This document shows, in pieces, positions 19,719 to 29,621 of a DNA stretch of 60,033 nucleotides. This DNA comes from Marinobacter sp. AC-23. GTDB lineage: Bacteria > Pseudomonadota > Gammaproteobacteria > Pseudomonadales > Oleiphilaceae. Under the pieces are notes generated by a model. That model was not told the origin of the DNA and searched no databases. It saw only the letters and a program-made list of their open reading frames with translations. Numbering within the stretch: position 1 is the stretch's first letter; each line of letters opens with the position of its first letter. The stretch spans positions 1-60,033 of the forward strand of contig NZ_MBPP01000007.1 in NCBI RefSeq assembly GCF_001858325.1. Reading direction: 5' to 3'. A program made the translations under genes and the position numbers.

Positions 19719-21394
19719 ATGACCATGGTGAACGAACATCGCTTGACCTGTAACGGAGCCGAACTGTTTATCCGGGCTCTGGAAAACGAAGGTGTTGAAT
19801 ACATTTTTGCAGTGCCGGGAGAGGAAAACCTGGCGTTCCTGGAAGCCTTGCGCACGTCGAGCATCAAGCTGGTACTCAATCGTCACGAGCAGGGTGCGGG
19901 ATTTATGGCCGCCACATACGGGCGCCTGACGGGTCGGGTTGGAGTCTGCTATCCACGCTGGGGCCCGGAGCGACGAATCTGCTTACTGCGGGCGCCTATG
20001 CCCAGCTCGGCGCTATGCCCATGATGATGATTTCCGGCCAGAAGCCGATCAAATCGTCGAAACAGGGTATGTTTCAGATTCTGGATGTGGTGGATCTCAT
20101 GCGGCCGCTAACCAAGTACACCCGGCAAATCAGTAACGCCAATACCATTCCCGCCAAGGTGCGGGAAGCTTTCCGGCTGGCGCTGGAAGAGCGCCCGGGA
20201 GCGGTGCATCTGGAATTGCCCGAAGACATTGCAGCGGAAATCCCGGAACCTGATGCTCACATTTTCAAGCCCAGCGATGCTCGTCGGCCATCGGCTAGCC
20301 AGAAGAGTCTGGACATGGCTTGCGACATGCTGCGCAAGGCCCAGCATCCGTTGATCATGATTGGCGCCGGTGCAAACCGAAAGCGAGTGTCTCAAGCACT
20401 GCTTAATTTCGTCAATGAAACCAATGTTCCGTTCTTTACAACCCAGATGGGCAAAGGGGTTGTGGATGAGCGCCATCCTCGATACCTGGGCAACGCAGCG
20501 CTTTCTGCCGGAGATTTTGTTCACTGTGCCATAGATCGTGCGGATTTGGTGATTAACGTCGGCCACGATGTTGTCGAGAAACCACCGTTTTTCATGACCC
20601 CGGGAGGCAAAAAAGTCATCCACGTTAATTTCAACGCTGCGGATGTAGACCCCGTGTATTTCCCTCAGCATGAAGTAGTGGGCGACATTGCAAACAGTGT
20701 CAAATATATGGCTGAAAACTGCGGCCAGTGCTCCAACCACGACTTCACGGGCCTGATGGAGATCAAGCAGGCCTTGAGTGCACACCTTCAGGAGCGGGCT
20801 GAAGATAACGGTTTCCCGGTTATTCCCCAGCGTATTGTTCACGATGTTCGCAAGGTAATGCCGGAGGATGGCATCATCGCGCTGGACAACGGAATGTATA
20901 AGCTCTGGTTTGCCCGCAATTACTGCGCTTATAACAACAACACTGTGTTACTGGATAACGCACTGGCTTCCATGGGTGCTGGTCTGCCCAGCGGCATGAT
21001 GGCCGCTATGCTGTATCCGGAACGCAAGGTAATGGCTATTTGCGGCGATGGTGGCTTTATGATGAACAGCCAGGAGCTTGAAACGGCGGTGCGGTTAGGG
21101 CTCAACCTTGTGGTTCTGATCATCAATGACAACGCCTACGGCATGATCAAATGGAAACAGCGGCAGGACGGATACGCCGATTTTGGCCTGGATTATAGCA
21201 ACCCGGATTTCGTCACCTACGCCCAGTCCTATGGTGCGGCCGGGCACCGCATCACACGCACAGAAGACCTGCAGCCAACACTGGAAAACGCACTCGCCAC
21301 CGGAGGCGTGCATGTGGTGGAAGTGCCGGTGGACTACAGTGAAAACCACAGGGTTTTCGACGAGCAGCTGGCGGAATTAACCTGCAACTTGTAA
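19719..21394 (+). CDS. ThDP-dependent enzyme, acetolactate synthase large-subunit-like (frameshifted)
   Basis: Restoring one C at 19949 joins the N-terminal frame to the main frame at CLSTLGPGATNLLTAGAYAQ, giving about 556-558 residues. The cofactor-activating Glu lies in LNRHEQGAGFMAA. The central FAD/Rossmann-like domain and the C-terminal ThDP/Mg site (GDGGFMMN through NDNAYGMI) are intact. It most resembles single-subunit acetolactate synthases, but related enzymes make other acyloins or decarboxylate 2-keto acids, and no regulatory small subunit is nearby. ATG 19719 and ATG 19725 are both possible; AAGAGGATG precedes them. It is third in a run with an ATP-grasp enzyme and an unknown protein, which argues for a specialised role rather than branched-chain synthesis. 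Confidence 0.8.
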
Positions 21395-21433
21395 GCGGTG
21401 TGCCCCGGTCTGTCATCCTCAGGCCTGGAAAGG

Positions 21434-22342
21434 CTATTCGGCAGCGACAGCCTGCCGGGCCTTTTCCGCTCCGGCCCTTAGCATCGCCTGCAAAAGCTCT
21501 TCAGCATCAAACTTGGTAAGCGCCTCATTGGCGCCCACCTGATTGGCGTAGCTCAGGCTCATCTCGCTGTTCAATGAGGTGTGCAGAATGATGTAAGGCT
21601 GCTTCAGCACGCCGTTGTCCCGCACATCGAATGCCAGCTCGTAGCCATCCAGCCCGGGCATCTCAATATCACTCACCAGAATATCGACCGGCTGCCCGAG
21701 CTCGTTGTCTTTTAGCAGAACCTGCAGCGCCTCGTCACCGTTGGTGGTGACCTGGTAGGAGATACCCTTTGCATCCAGCACATCACACAGCTGCTTTCGG
21801 GCAACCCGGGAGTCGTCTACCAACAGTATGTTCAGAGCCTTGAGGGCTTCGCTCTGCACATCGGTGAGCGCCACATCCTGAGTGTCTAGCGAACCGGGGT
21901 AAACGTTCGCAAGCAATAGCTCGATATCCATTAGCTGAATGGTATCGCCTTCCACGTTCAGCAATCCGGTGATAAAGGCCTTGTCCCCCAGGGCTTTTGG
22001 TGGCGCCTTTACTTCCTTCCAGTTGGTTTCGATGATCTTCTGTACACCCCGCACTACAAACCCGATTTCCTGGCGCTGCACATCGGTGATCAAAATTGAG
22101 GATGTTTTGAGCTCTTCCGGTGTTAAAGCGGGGTAGCCAACCGCCGCAGCCATATCAATGACCGGTACGGCAGAGCCGCGAAAACTGATTGTCCCGGCAA
22201 CGGCCTGGTGGCTGTGGGGGAGCTTGGCAAGAGGTCTGAAGGGTAATATTTCGCGGATTTTCAGGGTGCCAATTCCGAACAACCGAATGCCCGACAAGCG
22301 GAACAGAAGAAGTTTTTGGGATTGTTTAGCTTTACTGGACAT
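21434..22342 (-). CDS. cheV: Chemotaxis coupling/response regulator protein CheV
   Basis: 302 residues with two domains. The N-terminal CheW-like domain (about 10-160: FRLSGIRLFGIGTLKIREIL, TISFRGSAVPVIDMAAAVGYP) couples receptors to CheA. The C-terminal receiver domain (about 175-300) has the acidic pair in LLVDDSRVARK, the phospho-acceptor Asp in ILVSDIEMPGLDG, and a later conserved Lys in LTKFDAEELL. CheV proteins tune chemoreceptor adaptation. It stands alone here, facing the acetolactate-synthase-like gene. No flagellar or other che genes are in the window. Confidence 0.93.
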   Translation of the reverse strand: MSSKAKQSQKLLLFRLSGIRLFGIGTLKIREILPFRPLAKLPHSHQAVAGTISFRGSAVPVIDMAAAVGYPALTPEELKTSSILITDVQRQEIGFVVRGVQKIIETNWKEVKAPPKALGDKAFITGLLNVEGDTIQLMDIELLLANVYPGSLDTQDVALTDVQSEALKALNILLVDDSRVARKQLCDVLDAKGISYQVTTNGDEALQVLLKDNELGQPVDILVSDIEMPGLDGYELAFDVRDNGVLKQPYIILHTSLNSEMSLSYANQVGANEALTKFDAEELLQAMLRAGAEKARQAVAAE

Positions 22343-22487
22343 GGCATCTAACCCTTGCAGACAGCGCCCCTCTGAAGCCTTGTAGTTTCAGGGGGCAAAA
22401 TAAATGCGATACGGGTTAAAGATAGCAAGCTTATGTGCTGTTATCACTAGAAAAGTCGAAACGCTGGGGTCGGTGGTGCTTCTTGGC

Positions 22488-22865
22488 TCAGGGCACAACC
22501 GCGTAGGCGAGTATTTCCACAAGCATTTCTTCCCGGGCAAATCCCGACACAATAATGGCTGCCCGGTTGGGGAAGGGCTCAGACACGAAATCTGCGTACA
22601 CACGGTTAACGGCAGCAAGGTGCTCCCTATCCGTCACGTAGATAACAACCTGGGTGAGGTCCGACACGCGACTCCCGGCGCTTTCCAGAGTGTGCTTCAG
22701 GTTAGCAAGGGTCTGGATGATCTGAGGCTCTATGCCTCCAGCTACAACCTTGCCTTCGGCATCAATGGGGATCTGTGCCGTAAACAGTATGCCATTACCC
22801 ACTGTGGCCCAGGCAAGGGGAGACTTGGAAGCAGGTAAATCTGTATTCACAGGATATGGGTTCAT
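22488..22865 (-). CDS. RidA family enamine/imine deaminase
   Basis: 125 residues starting at MNPYPVNTDLPASKSPLAWA (ATG 22865), chosen because AAGGAC lies upstream; the frame is open a further 14 codons. Family features include GNGILFTAQIPIDAEGKVV, QIIQTLANLKHTLESAGSRVSDLTQVVIYV and the C-terminal FPNRAAIIVSGFAREEMLVEILAYAV. RidA-type proteins hydrolyse reactive enamine/imine intermediates made by PLP enzymes or amine dehydrogenases. It sits just after the DUF3726 gene in a minus-strand cluster, which hints at a reactive imine intermediate in that pathway. The conserved substrate-binding Arg appears as the FPNRAA arginine. Confidence 0.85.
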   Translation of the reverse strand: MNPYPVNTDLPASKSPLAWATVGNGILFTAQIPIDAEGKVVAGGIEPQIIQTLANLKHTLESAGSRVSDLTQVVIYVTDREHLAAVNRVYADFVSEPFPNRAAIIVSGFAREEMLVEILAYAVVP

Positions 22866-22881
22866 CTGGGTGTCCTTCGTC

Positions 22882-23649
22882 TTAGTCGTTGTCGTTGGTG
22901 CCGGCACCCGCGCCCTGACGAGAGTCGTCGGAGGCTTCCACCAGCATTTTTGTGGCCAATACTTTCAGCTGTTCCCAAAGCGCCGTGTCGACTTCGATAC
23001 CCTCAACCAGTGAACGCTCGTGCCAGCTCGCCATCGCGTGCCGATCCTGCTGCAAAAGATCGTTCAATGGCGCATCAGGCTTCAAGTCTGGCAGCAGGTT
23101 TACATGGTTTACCATCACCAGTGTTATGCCGTCGTTGGGCTCTGTATCGTCTGGTGTGGATGGCAAGCTGTACATACAAATTTCCGGTTCTGAATCACCG
23201 GCTTTAAAGCTCACCAGAATTTCTGTGAGTGGTTCGTGAGAGTTGCGCCAGAATGCAGTAATGCTCATGTCACGGCGGGCAATACGCGACAGGTAGCCCA
23301 CGATAAGCATGCGATTGTGGCAGTGGCGAATCTTGGTGACTGAAAGCCCCCGGGCCCGGCATTTCGCGTAGCCAAGTTCAATAGCCAGACTGGCATGGCC
23401 CAATACTGTTTTGTTGTGGGCATCGACAACGCATAGGTCCGCGTCCTGGTAGATGAGCTCAGGTGGCTGCGATTTGTCCTCGTTGAGCAAAAAGTTCAAG
23501 CCTTTTTGGAGCGCTGCAATGCCGTCCAGACCATGTGCCTCCATCCAGGCGACGACGTCTGCCGCGTCGTTGGCATCGCCATCGTCAAAGCCAATACCAC
23601 TGAATGCTTTTCGGGATAGCCCTTGCAGTTCATTGAACGAAACTTTCAT
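22882..23649 (-). CDS. DUF3726 family protein (malate/lactate-dehydrogenase-like)
   Basis: 255 residues. The start MKVSFNELQGLSRKAFSGIG and the following DAADVVAWMEAHGLDGI match my recollection of the DUF3726 family, which is loosely related to LDH2-type malate/lactate dehydrogenases. No cofactor motif is evident. The C-terminus is low-complexity (Gly/Thr/Asn/Asp). Its start codon overlaps the stop of the upstream 583-residue gene (ATGA), so the two are translationally coupled and probably act together. RidA follows 16 bases downstream. Confidence 0.65.
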   Translation of the reverse strand: MKVSFNELQGLSRKAFSGIGFDDGDANDAADVVAWMEAHGLDGIAALQKGLNFLLNEDKSQPPELIYQDADLCVVDAHNKTVLGHASLAIELGYAKCRARGLSVTKIRHCHNRMLIVGYLSRIARRDMSITAFWRNSHEPLTEILVSFKAGDSEPEICMYSLPSTPDDTEPNDGITLVMVNHVNLLPDLKPDAPLNDLLQQDRHAMASWHERSLVEGIEVDTALWEQLKVLATKMLVEASDDSRQGAGAGTNDND

Positions 23650-25397
23650 GGTGTGTCACCCCGAATGGTCTGCGCATTTTCTTCGCCGCCAAGGCAAGGC
23701 TCCAGAGGAAAGCCCCAGTCGTCCAGTTGTTGCAGCGAGAGGTTGGGATTGCTCAACTCCCACGGCAAAGGCGCGCCCTGAAACAGCGTAATGCGCACCC
23801 AGCGGTCAGATTTTGGGTCAAACCGGCTGGCGCCAAAAAATGACAGCTTGGTTCTTAGCAGGTGCATCGGCTTCATGTCTCGGTGCCAGAGATTTGCTCG
23901 GATCTCACCATAAGGTGTGTCTCCTATGGTTTGAATGCGACGCACACACTCTTTCTGCTCTGGGTGGGCCAAGAGGAAGTCCACCACTATGGCGTTTGGG
24001 TTGTGCGCCAGAAAACGCTCGAGCTTGCCGTAGCAGCGACTGATCCGTGGGCCAATCGCCAGCGCAGATTCTTTTTCAGCGCCGGATTCGGTGCCGCGTA
24101 CTCCTAGCCGGGGCTCTTCTTTTTCGACAGAGCGATACCAGAACCAGTAGTTATCGTCTGGACAGTCTTCGCGGTAACTCAGCGCCCAATCAAACTTCTC
24201 GTTAATCAGGTCCCTCAGCTGCCAGGCTTTCATATCCGGCTTCAGATCCATGGACTCCCGGCAGCCAAGTTGATCATCCAAGCGGTCTACCAGCTCGGGG
24301 TATAGCTCTATCAGCATGGTGTTGATGAGCTCTTGGGCTTCCAGGGAGCAGTGCCCTCTGGCCCAGCTTATAAGTTCTTCGTAAAGAGCGTGGTGGGCCG
24401 GAGTGCGATCTAACCAATCTATAACTTCTGCGACAGAGCAAACGGTTTTCTGATTGCGCAGGGTTTGCTCCCGGTCTTCTGTTTGAGTCTGCTGCAAGTG
24501 TTTGAGCGCTCGGGACATCAGCACGTGTAGCCTTGCATGGGTGTGCGCGGTGGCAGGCTTTTCACGGGCGCGAGCCAACGCGCGCTCTCGGCCGTAAACC
24601 CACTGCTGAATCAGTTGCGGGTGGTTAATCAGGAAGGGGGCCATGCCAAGGCCCGTCGAGTTACCAATACCCAGGTAGCGTTGCAGTTCCGGGTGTAAAG
24701 GTACGGACGTCTCGGGGGCTTGCACGCTTGCCAGATGGTTAAGCTGCTCGACCGAAAACTGCCTCAGTATGTAAACCAGAAGCATCTGGGCTGCAAACGG
24801 GCGATTGAAATCTGCATTGCGCTCAAGCCGGGCAAAGTCAGCGATGCCGAACTTGCCATTGCCATAGACGGCGGTGGTTCTGTAAAGATAGCCCACCGCT
24901 GTGAGTAAGGCCGGGTCGGGCTGGTGGCCAGCGGCCAGCGCTGCCACAAACTGGCTGAAGTTGCGCAAGCTTTTGTTGGCGCGCGAGAGCACCAGAACCC
25001 TTGGGTGCTGCCGGCCTGCCTCCTGCAAGGGTACGTTCGCCGCCATTTGCTCCAGCAAGGAGTTTTCGGCCTCACCTTCAACCAAGGCAAACGTGACATC
25101 CCAGGCTTCCGCAATCACCCGATCGGAGCGCTTCTCAGGCGCTAAGTCTCGGGAAAAAATGACACAGTGATAGCAGTTCGCCGGAGTGGTGATACGGTAG
25201 ATCGCAAGGCCGTGGCCCTTGGAATCCAGATCAAATACCGTATTAACAATCTGCCAGTGTTCTGTGATCATCTTTCGCATCAGCGATCTAACAAAGCTAA
25301 GCCTGCTGGCAAACATGCTACCCAATCGTTCCAGCTTCATTACTTCGCTGGCAGGGCGTAGCTTTTTTGGTGCGGACGCGGCGGTTGCAAAAATCAT
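23646..25397 (-). CDS. Conserved hypothetical protein in the BCCT/dipeptidase cluster
   Basis: 583 residues; I do not recognise it. It starts with a mixed basic stretch (KLRPASEVMKLERLGSMFASRLSF) and is soluble, with no signal peptide or membrane segment. Notable parts are FDLDSKGHGLAIYRIT, NSTGLGMAPFLINHPQLIQQW, and a helical, Arg/Glu-rich middle. The C-terminal region has WVRITLFQGAPLPWEL and many Trp and Asp residues. It overlaps the DUF3726 gene by the ATGA arrangement and follows BCCT1 by about 55 bases. The linkage suggests a catabolic or regulatory partner of those genes. Confidence 0.55.
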   Translation of the reverse strand: MIFATAASAPKKLRPASEVMKLERLGSMFASRLSFVRSLMRKMITEHWQIVNTVFDLDSKGHGLAIYRITTPANCYHCVIFSRDLAPEKRSDRVIAEAWDVTFALVEGEAENSLLEQMAANVPLQEAGRQHPRVLVLSRANKSLRNFSQFVAALAAGHQPDPALLTAVGYLYRTTAVYGNGKFGIADFARLERNADFNRPFAAQMLLVYILRQFSVEQLNHLASVQAPETSVPLHPELQRYLGIGNSTGLGMAPFLINHPQLIQQWVYGRERALARAREKPATAHTHARLHVLMSRALKHLQQTQTEDREQTLRNQKTVCSVAEVIDWLDRTPAHHALYEELISWARGHCSLEAQELINTMLIELYPELVDRLDDQLGCRESMDLKPDMKAWQLRDLINEKFDWALSYREDCPDDNYWFWYRSVEKEEPRLGVRGTESGAEKESALAIGPRISRCYGKLERFLAHNPNAIVVDFLLAHPEQKECVRRIQTIGDTPYGEIRANLWHRDMKPMHLLRTKLSFFGASRFDPKSDRWVRITLFQGAPLPWELSNPNLSLQQLDDWGFPLEPCLGGEENAQTIRGDTP

Positions 25398-25451
25398 TGT
25401 GTCACCCTCGCCTTTTCAGGCTGCTCTTCTCAAGCGGTTCTTCTCAAACTA

Positions 25452-27011
25452 CTAGGATATTAGGCTCTGTTCACGTGCCATGGCATAGGCTGCTTTTGGG
25501 CCAAGCCACAGTGAAGGCAACAGAACCAGGGAAACTGGAATAGCTGTTATGACTATAAATTGCTGAAGCACGCTTATCTGACCTGCCCCCATGTAAAGCA
25601 GGATCGCCGCCATACCTGCCATGGCCAAGCCCCAGAATGCGCGCACAACGGTGTTCGGCTGGTCGTGCCCAGAGCTGACAACGGCAATGGAGTAGCTCAT
25701 GGAATCGCCAGTGGTTGCGACGAAAATGGTGGTCAGCACCAGAATGGCCAGCGCCATGAATGTGCCTCCGGGGAGGGACTGGGCAACCGTAAGGGTAGCC
25801 ACATCAAAGCGGAAGTTGTTCAGCGCATCGGCAAGGTCGATCACACCTGTCATCTGGTAATAGATGCCGGAGCCGCCAAGCAAAGTGAACCAGATGGTGG
25901 TGGCGATAGGTGCCATAACCGCAACTGCCAGAATCATGTCCCGAATGCTTCGGCCGCGAGAGATGCGGGCAACAAAAATTGCCATCAGGGGAGCATAGCC
26001 GATGAACCAGGCGAAGAAGAACACAGTCCACCACTGCATCCACCAGCCGGGCGCGGTTTCAGCGGTCATGGTCGCCATTTCCATAAATGAGGAAACATAT
26101 TGCCCCATGCTCTGGAAGTAGGTGTTGGTGAGGAACAGGGTTGGGCCAAAGATAAAGATAATAGCTGCGACAGCCAGCGCCAGGAACACGTTCAAACGGC
26201 TCAAAAACTGAATGCCACGGTGAATGCCGGTAACGGCAGAGGTTACGTAAATAGCCGCAAGAACCACCAGAATGGCCATTTGTGTGGCCAGGCCGTCAGT
26301 CAGGCCGAACAGTTCACTCAGGCCGAAACTCATTTGAGTTGCCAGAAAACCTATGGGGCCAACGGTGCCCGCAACCACAGCGATTACACAGCAAGCGTCG
26401 ACTACGCTGCCCAGCCAGCCGCCCATGATGCGCTCACCAAACACCGGATAAAGCAGCGTTCTTGGCTGCAGTGGCTTGCCCTGCACATAGTGAGCATGGG
26501 CCAGAACTATCGCAGCCAGGGTGCCCAGAACCGCCCAAGCCAGAAAACCCCAGTGCATGAATGATTGCGCCATAGCGTTGGAAACCGCAGCCGCTGTGCC
26601 AGGCTCTGAGGAGTAGGCAGGGGGAGTCACAACAAAGTGGTAGATCGGCTCGCCGGCCGCAAAGAACACGCCGCCTCCGGCGAGCAGCGTACACATAATG
26701 ATAGAAAGCCAGCGGAACGTGCTCATCTCTGGCCGGTCCAGGTTGCCGATTTTGGCCTTGGCAGCTGGCGTGCACGCCAAGCCTATGGCAATAAAGAAGG
26801 TTGCTAGCAGCAATATCTGGAAGTAAGTGCCAAACACCTGGGCGGTCCACGCAAAGCCGGTGCCAATCACATCGGCCACGCCCTTAAGGTCGAACAGGGA
26901 GAACCCAACAAACAGAACAATGAAGCCAATGCTTAACGCAAGTACAATCGGATCACCAAGCTGAGCTATCGAGTAGTCTCCGCTTGACTTGATATTATTG
27001 TTTTTCATCAC
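25452..27011 (-). CDS. BCCT family transporter, copy 1
   Basis: 519 residues with about 12 membrane segments. The BCCT signature region reads WWTVFFFAWFIGYAPLMAIF followed by ARISRGRSIRDM. BCCT carriers import betaines, carnitine, choline or related trimethylammonium compounds, driven by Na+ or H+ or by exchange. In CaiT and BetP the equivalent segment has WAWW; here it is FAWF, so one tryptophan is kept and two are phenylalanine, which may change substrate. The N-terminal tail is short, so osmosensing of the BetP kind is unlikely. A second, nearly identical transporter lies at 30640. It is in the minus-strand cluster with the dipeptidase and aldehyde dehydrogenase. Confidence 0.92.
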   Translation of the reverse strand: MMKNNNIKSSGDYSIAQLGDPIVLALSIGFIVLFVGFSLFDLKGVADVIGTGFAWTAQVFGTYFQILLLATFFIAIGLACTPAAKAKIGNLDRPEMSTFRWLSIIMCTLLAGGGVFFAAGEPIYHFVVTPPAYSSEPGTAAAVSNAMAQSFMHWGFLAWAVLGTLAAIVLAHAHYVQGKPLQPRTLLYPVFGERIMGGWLGSVVDACCVIAVVAGTVGPIGFLATQMSFGLSELFGLTDGLATQMAILVVLAAIYVTSAVTGIHRGIQFLSRLNVFLALAVAAIIFIFGPTLFLTNTYFQSMGQYVSSFMEMATMTAETAPGWWMQWWTVFFFAWFIGYAPLMAIFVARISRGRSIRDMILAVAVMAPIATTIWFTLLGGSGIYYQMTGVIDLADALNNFRFDVATLTVAQSLPGGTFMALAILVLTTIFVATTGDSMSYSIAVVSSGHDQPNTVVRAFWGLAMAGMAAILLYMGAGQISVLQQFIVITAIPVSLVLLPSLWLGPKAAYAMAREQSLIS

Positions 27012-27084
27012 GCTTACCTTTTTTGTTTTGGCACCTTTCGCTATCTGTACTGTATGGCCTCGGGTGCTCTTTGGCCGTACCGAC

Positions 27085-28061
27085 TCATTTAAGAGCCTGG
27101 GTACCGACGTTTAGTTGGTTCAGCCAGTTGAGGCCCATAATTTTCTCCACCTCTGTTTCGGTAAATCCCTTTCGCTTTAACCCCTCGATAATTGCCGGGA
27201 AGTCGCGATTGTCCTGAAACCATGCCAGCGGTCTGGGCCAGCCGGCGTTGTTCTTGTTGCCTTCGCCAAAATCCATGGCCTTAGACCATCGGCCGTTTCG
27301 CATCCAATCCAGAACAGACTGGGGTTGCCCTTGGCACAAGTCCGTTCCAATACCAATGTGGTCGATACCCATTAAATCAGCGGTGTCGGCCACCATGTTG
27401 CAGAAGCTTTCCAGCGTGCAGTCTGGCCCGTCTTTCAGGTGGAATGGATACACTGAAAAACCAAGCAGCCCGCCGCTTTCAGCGATGGCTTTCAGAACCT
27501 TGTCAGACTTGTTGCGCTTAGCAGGATGGAACGATGCCGGGTTAGCGTGGGAGATAATCACCGGCCTGCTGGATAGCTCAATGGCATCCAGGGTCGATCT
27601 TTCCGAGCTGTGGGACATATCGATAATCATGCCCACCCGGTTCATCTCTTCGATGGCTTGGCGCCCAAACCGGCTAACGCCGCTATCCTCAGACTCGTAA
27701 CAACCGGCAGCCAGCAGGCTTTGGTTGTTGTAGGTTAGCTGCATAATCATCAAGCCGAGGCGGCGCATGACCGCGATCATGTCGATGTCATCTTCAATCG
27801 GCGAACAGTTCTGGGCGCCAAAAAAGATCCCGACACGACCGGTATCCCGTGCGATCGCTATATCCGCCGCCTCGTAGACTGGCATGATCAGATCGCTGTG
27901 CTGCTCAAAGCGCCGGTTCCAGTCGCCAAAGCGAGACAGGGTTTCGCGGGTGTTTCGTGGTACACCAATGTTGCGTGCACCGCCGAGACACCCCCGGCGC
28001 GCATCTGCTCAAAGATCTCCCGGGACCAGTTGGAGTATTGAAGTCCATCAATGGTGAGCAT
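27085..28061 (-). CDS. Peptidase M19 (renal-dipeptidase-like) family metallohydrolase (frameshifted)
   Basis: Adding one A near 27953 joins MLTIDGLQYSNWSREIFEQM to the long downstream frame, through TRETLSRFGDWNRRFEQH. The restored protein is 325 residues from ATG 28061, with AAGGACGG upstream. It belongs to the M19 family of binuclear zinc hydrolases: MIDMSHSSERSTLDAI, RPVIISHANPASFHP and HIGIGTDLCQGQ carry the metal and active-site residues. It resembles the M19 protein found in Pseudomonas glycine-betaine/dimethylglycine gene regions, whose real substrate is not established to my knowledge. It lies between BCCT1 and an aldehyde dehydrogenase, in their direction. Confidence 0.85.
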
Positions 28062-28077
28062 GGAATCCGTCCTTATA

Positions 28078-29517
28078 TCAGGCCCGCACGTAGCAGGTTT
28101 TAACAATGGTGTAGAACTCGCGGGCATACTGGCCCTGCTCACGGGGGCCGAAACTGGAGTTTTTGCGGCCGCCGAACGGAACGTGGTAATCGGTACCGGC
28201 AGTCGCCAGGTTTACCATCACACAACCGGTTTGAGCCCGTGCCTTGAAGTCAGATGCATGCTTGAGCGAGTTGGTGATAATGCCCGCTGTAAGCCCGTAT
28301 TGGGTGTCGTTTAGGGTGGTCAGCGCGGTTTTGTAATCGGCAACCCGGATCACGCAGGCAATGGGGCCGAATACTTCGTCACGGTTGATCGCCATGGTAT
28401 TTGTGGTGTCGGTGAACAGCGTGGGCGCCATGTAGTAGCCGTCTGTTTCAGCCTGCACAAGTGATCCACCAAAGGCGAGGGTGGCGCCGTCTGTTTTTGC
28501 CCGCTCAATCCAGGCCATGTTGGAGTCTAGCTGCCGCTTGTCGGCAATCGGGCCTATCTGCACGCCTTCGTGAAGCGCGTGACCAACCTTGGCAAGCTCA
28601 AGCCGGGCTTTGAGCTTTGCAACAAACTCATCATGAATCGCATCCATCACGATCAGGCGTGAAGAGGCCGTGCACTTTTGTCCGCTACCTGAGTAGGCGC
28701 CGTTGAACGCAGCCTCTACCGCAAGATCCAGGTCTGCGTCGTCGAGCACAATCAGGGCATTCTTTGAACCCATTTCAAGCTGGCATTTTACTAAATTGCC
28801 TACAGTGGCAGCAGCAACCCGGCGGCCCACTTCAAGAGAGCCGGTAAAGGTAACGGCCTGAATATCTGGGCTGTTAATCAGGGTTTCACCGGTTTCGCCA
28901 CCAGAGCCCATTACCAGGTTAAAGGTGCCGGCGGGCAGGTCCTGCTTGCTGATGATCTCCGTTAGCGCCCATGCGCTAGCCGGAACCAAGTTAGCGGGCT
29001 TGAACACCACAGCGTTACCGAAGGCCAGTGCGGGAGCAATCTTCCAGACCGCTGTTGCCATGGGGAAGTTCCAGGGGCTGATTACGCCCACAACGCCCAA
29101 TGGCTCGCGCCGTACATCTATTTCCACGCCCGGGCGCACAGAGTCTGTGCGCTCGTCTATCTGGCGCAGAACCTCTGCCGCGTAATAGTGGAAAAACTGG
29201 CCCGAGCGATAAACCTCGCCTTTTCCTTCCGCCAAAGGCTTGCCTTCCTCGCGGGACAGCAGTTCTCCCAGTTCGTCCTGGCGGGCGATCAGCTCGTCAC
29301 CAATGGCCATCAAAATCTTGTAGCGTTGCTCCAGACCACTTTTGCTCCATTGGGCAAAGCCGTTTTGCGCGGAGCGAATGGCTTCGTTGGTTTGTTCAGC
29401 GTTTGCCTGGCCGAACTCACCGATAACATCACTGAGATCAGATGGGTTAGTGTTAGTGATGCTGCTGGCGCCGGTTACCCATTGGCCATTGATATAGAGC
29501 GGGTGAGAAGTGGACAT
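28078..29517 (-). CDS. Aldehyde dehydrogenase, alpha-ketoglutarate-semialdehyde-like
   Basis: 479 residues. The NAD(P)-binding blocks VISPWNFPMATAVWK and FTGSLEVGRRVA are present. The general base Glu is in QLEMGSKNAL, and the catalytic Cys in GQKCTASSRLIV. The CTASSRLIV variant is typical of alpha-ketoglutarate semialdehyde dehydrogenases, though succinate-semialdehyde and betaine-aldehyde enzymes are close relatives. It precedes the dipeptidase by 16 bases, and a LysR-type regulator is divergent from it. The product would most likely be a dicarboxylic acid entering the TCA cycle (inference). Confidence 0.85.
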   Translation of the reverse strand: MSTSHPLYINGQWVTGASSITNTNPSDLSDVIGEFGQANAEQTNEAIRSAQNGFAQWSKSGLEQRYKILMAIGDELIARQDELGELLSREEGKPLAEGKGEVYRSGQFFHYYAAEVLRQIDERTDSVRPGVEIDVRREPLGVVGVISPWNFPMATAVWKIAPALAFGNAVVFKPANLVPASAWALTEIISKQDLPAGTFNLVMGSGGETGETLINSPDIQAVTFTGSLEVGRRVAAATVGNLVKCQLEMGSKNALIVLDDADLDLAVEAAFNGAYSGSGQKCTASSRLIVMDAIHDEFVAKLKARLELAKVGHALHEGVQIGPIADKRQLDSNMAWIERAKTDGATLAFGGSLVQAETDGYYMAPTLFTDTTNTMAINRDEVFGPIACVIRVADYKTALTTLNDTQYGLTAGIITNSLKHASDFKARAQTGCVMVNLATAGTDYHVPFGGRKNSSFGPREQGQYAREFYTIVKTCYVRA

Positions 29518-29621
29518 GACTGCCTCCTTATTGAAGATGCACTCATGGTAGACAAGATGTAATAATAAGAATAATCAATAATAAAGATTGATTGATAAGT
29601 TATATTTATCAGGTGGTAGGT

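Noticed and set aside
19719..21394. Biosynthetic acetohydroxyacid synthase (ilvB/ilvI)
   Set aside because: No small regulatory subunit gene is adjacent, and the neighbours are an ATP-grasp enzyme and an unknown protein, so the branched-chain role is not supported.
22404..22838. A 144-codon plus-strand frame over ridA
   Set aside because: It is antisense to a clear RidA gene and has no family resemblance.
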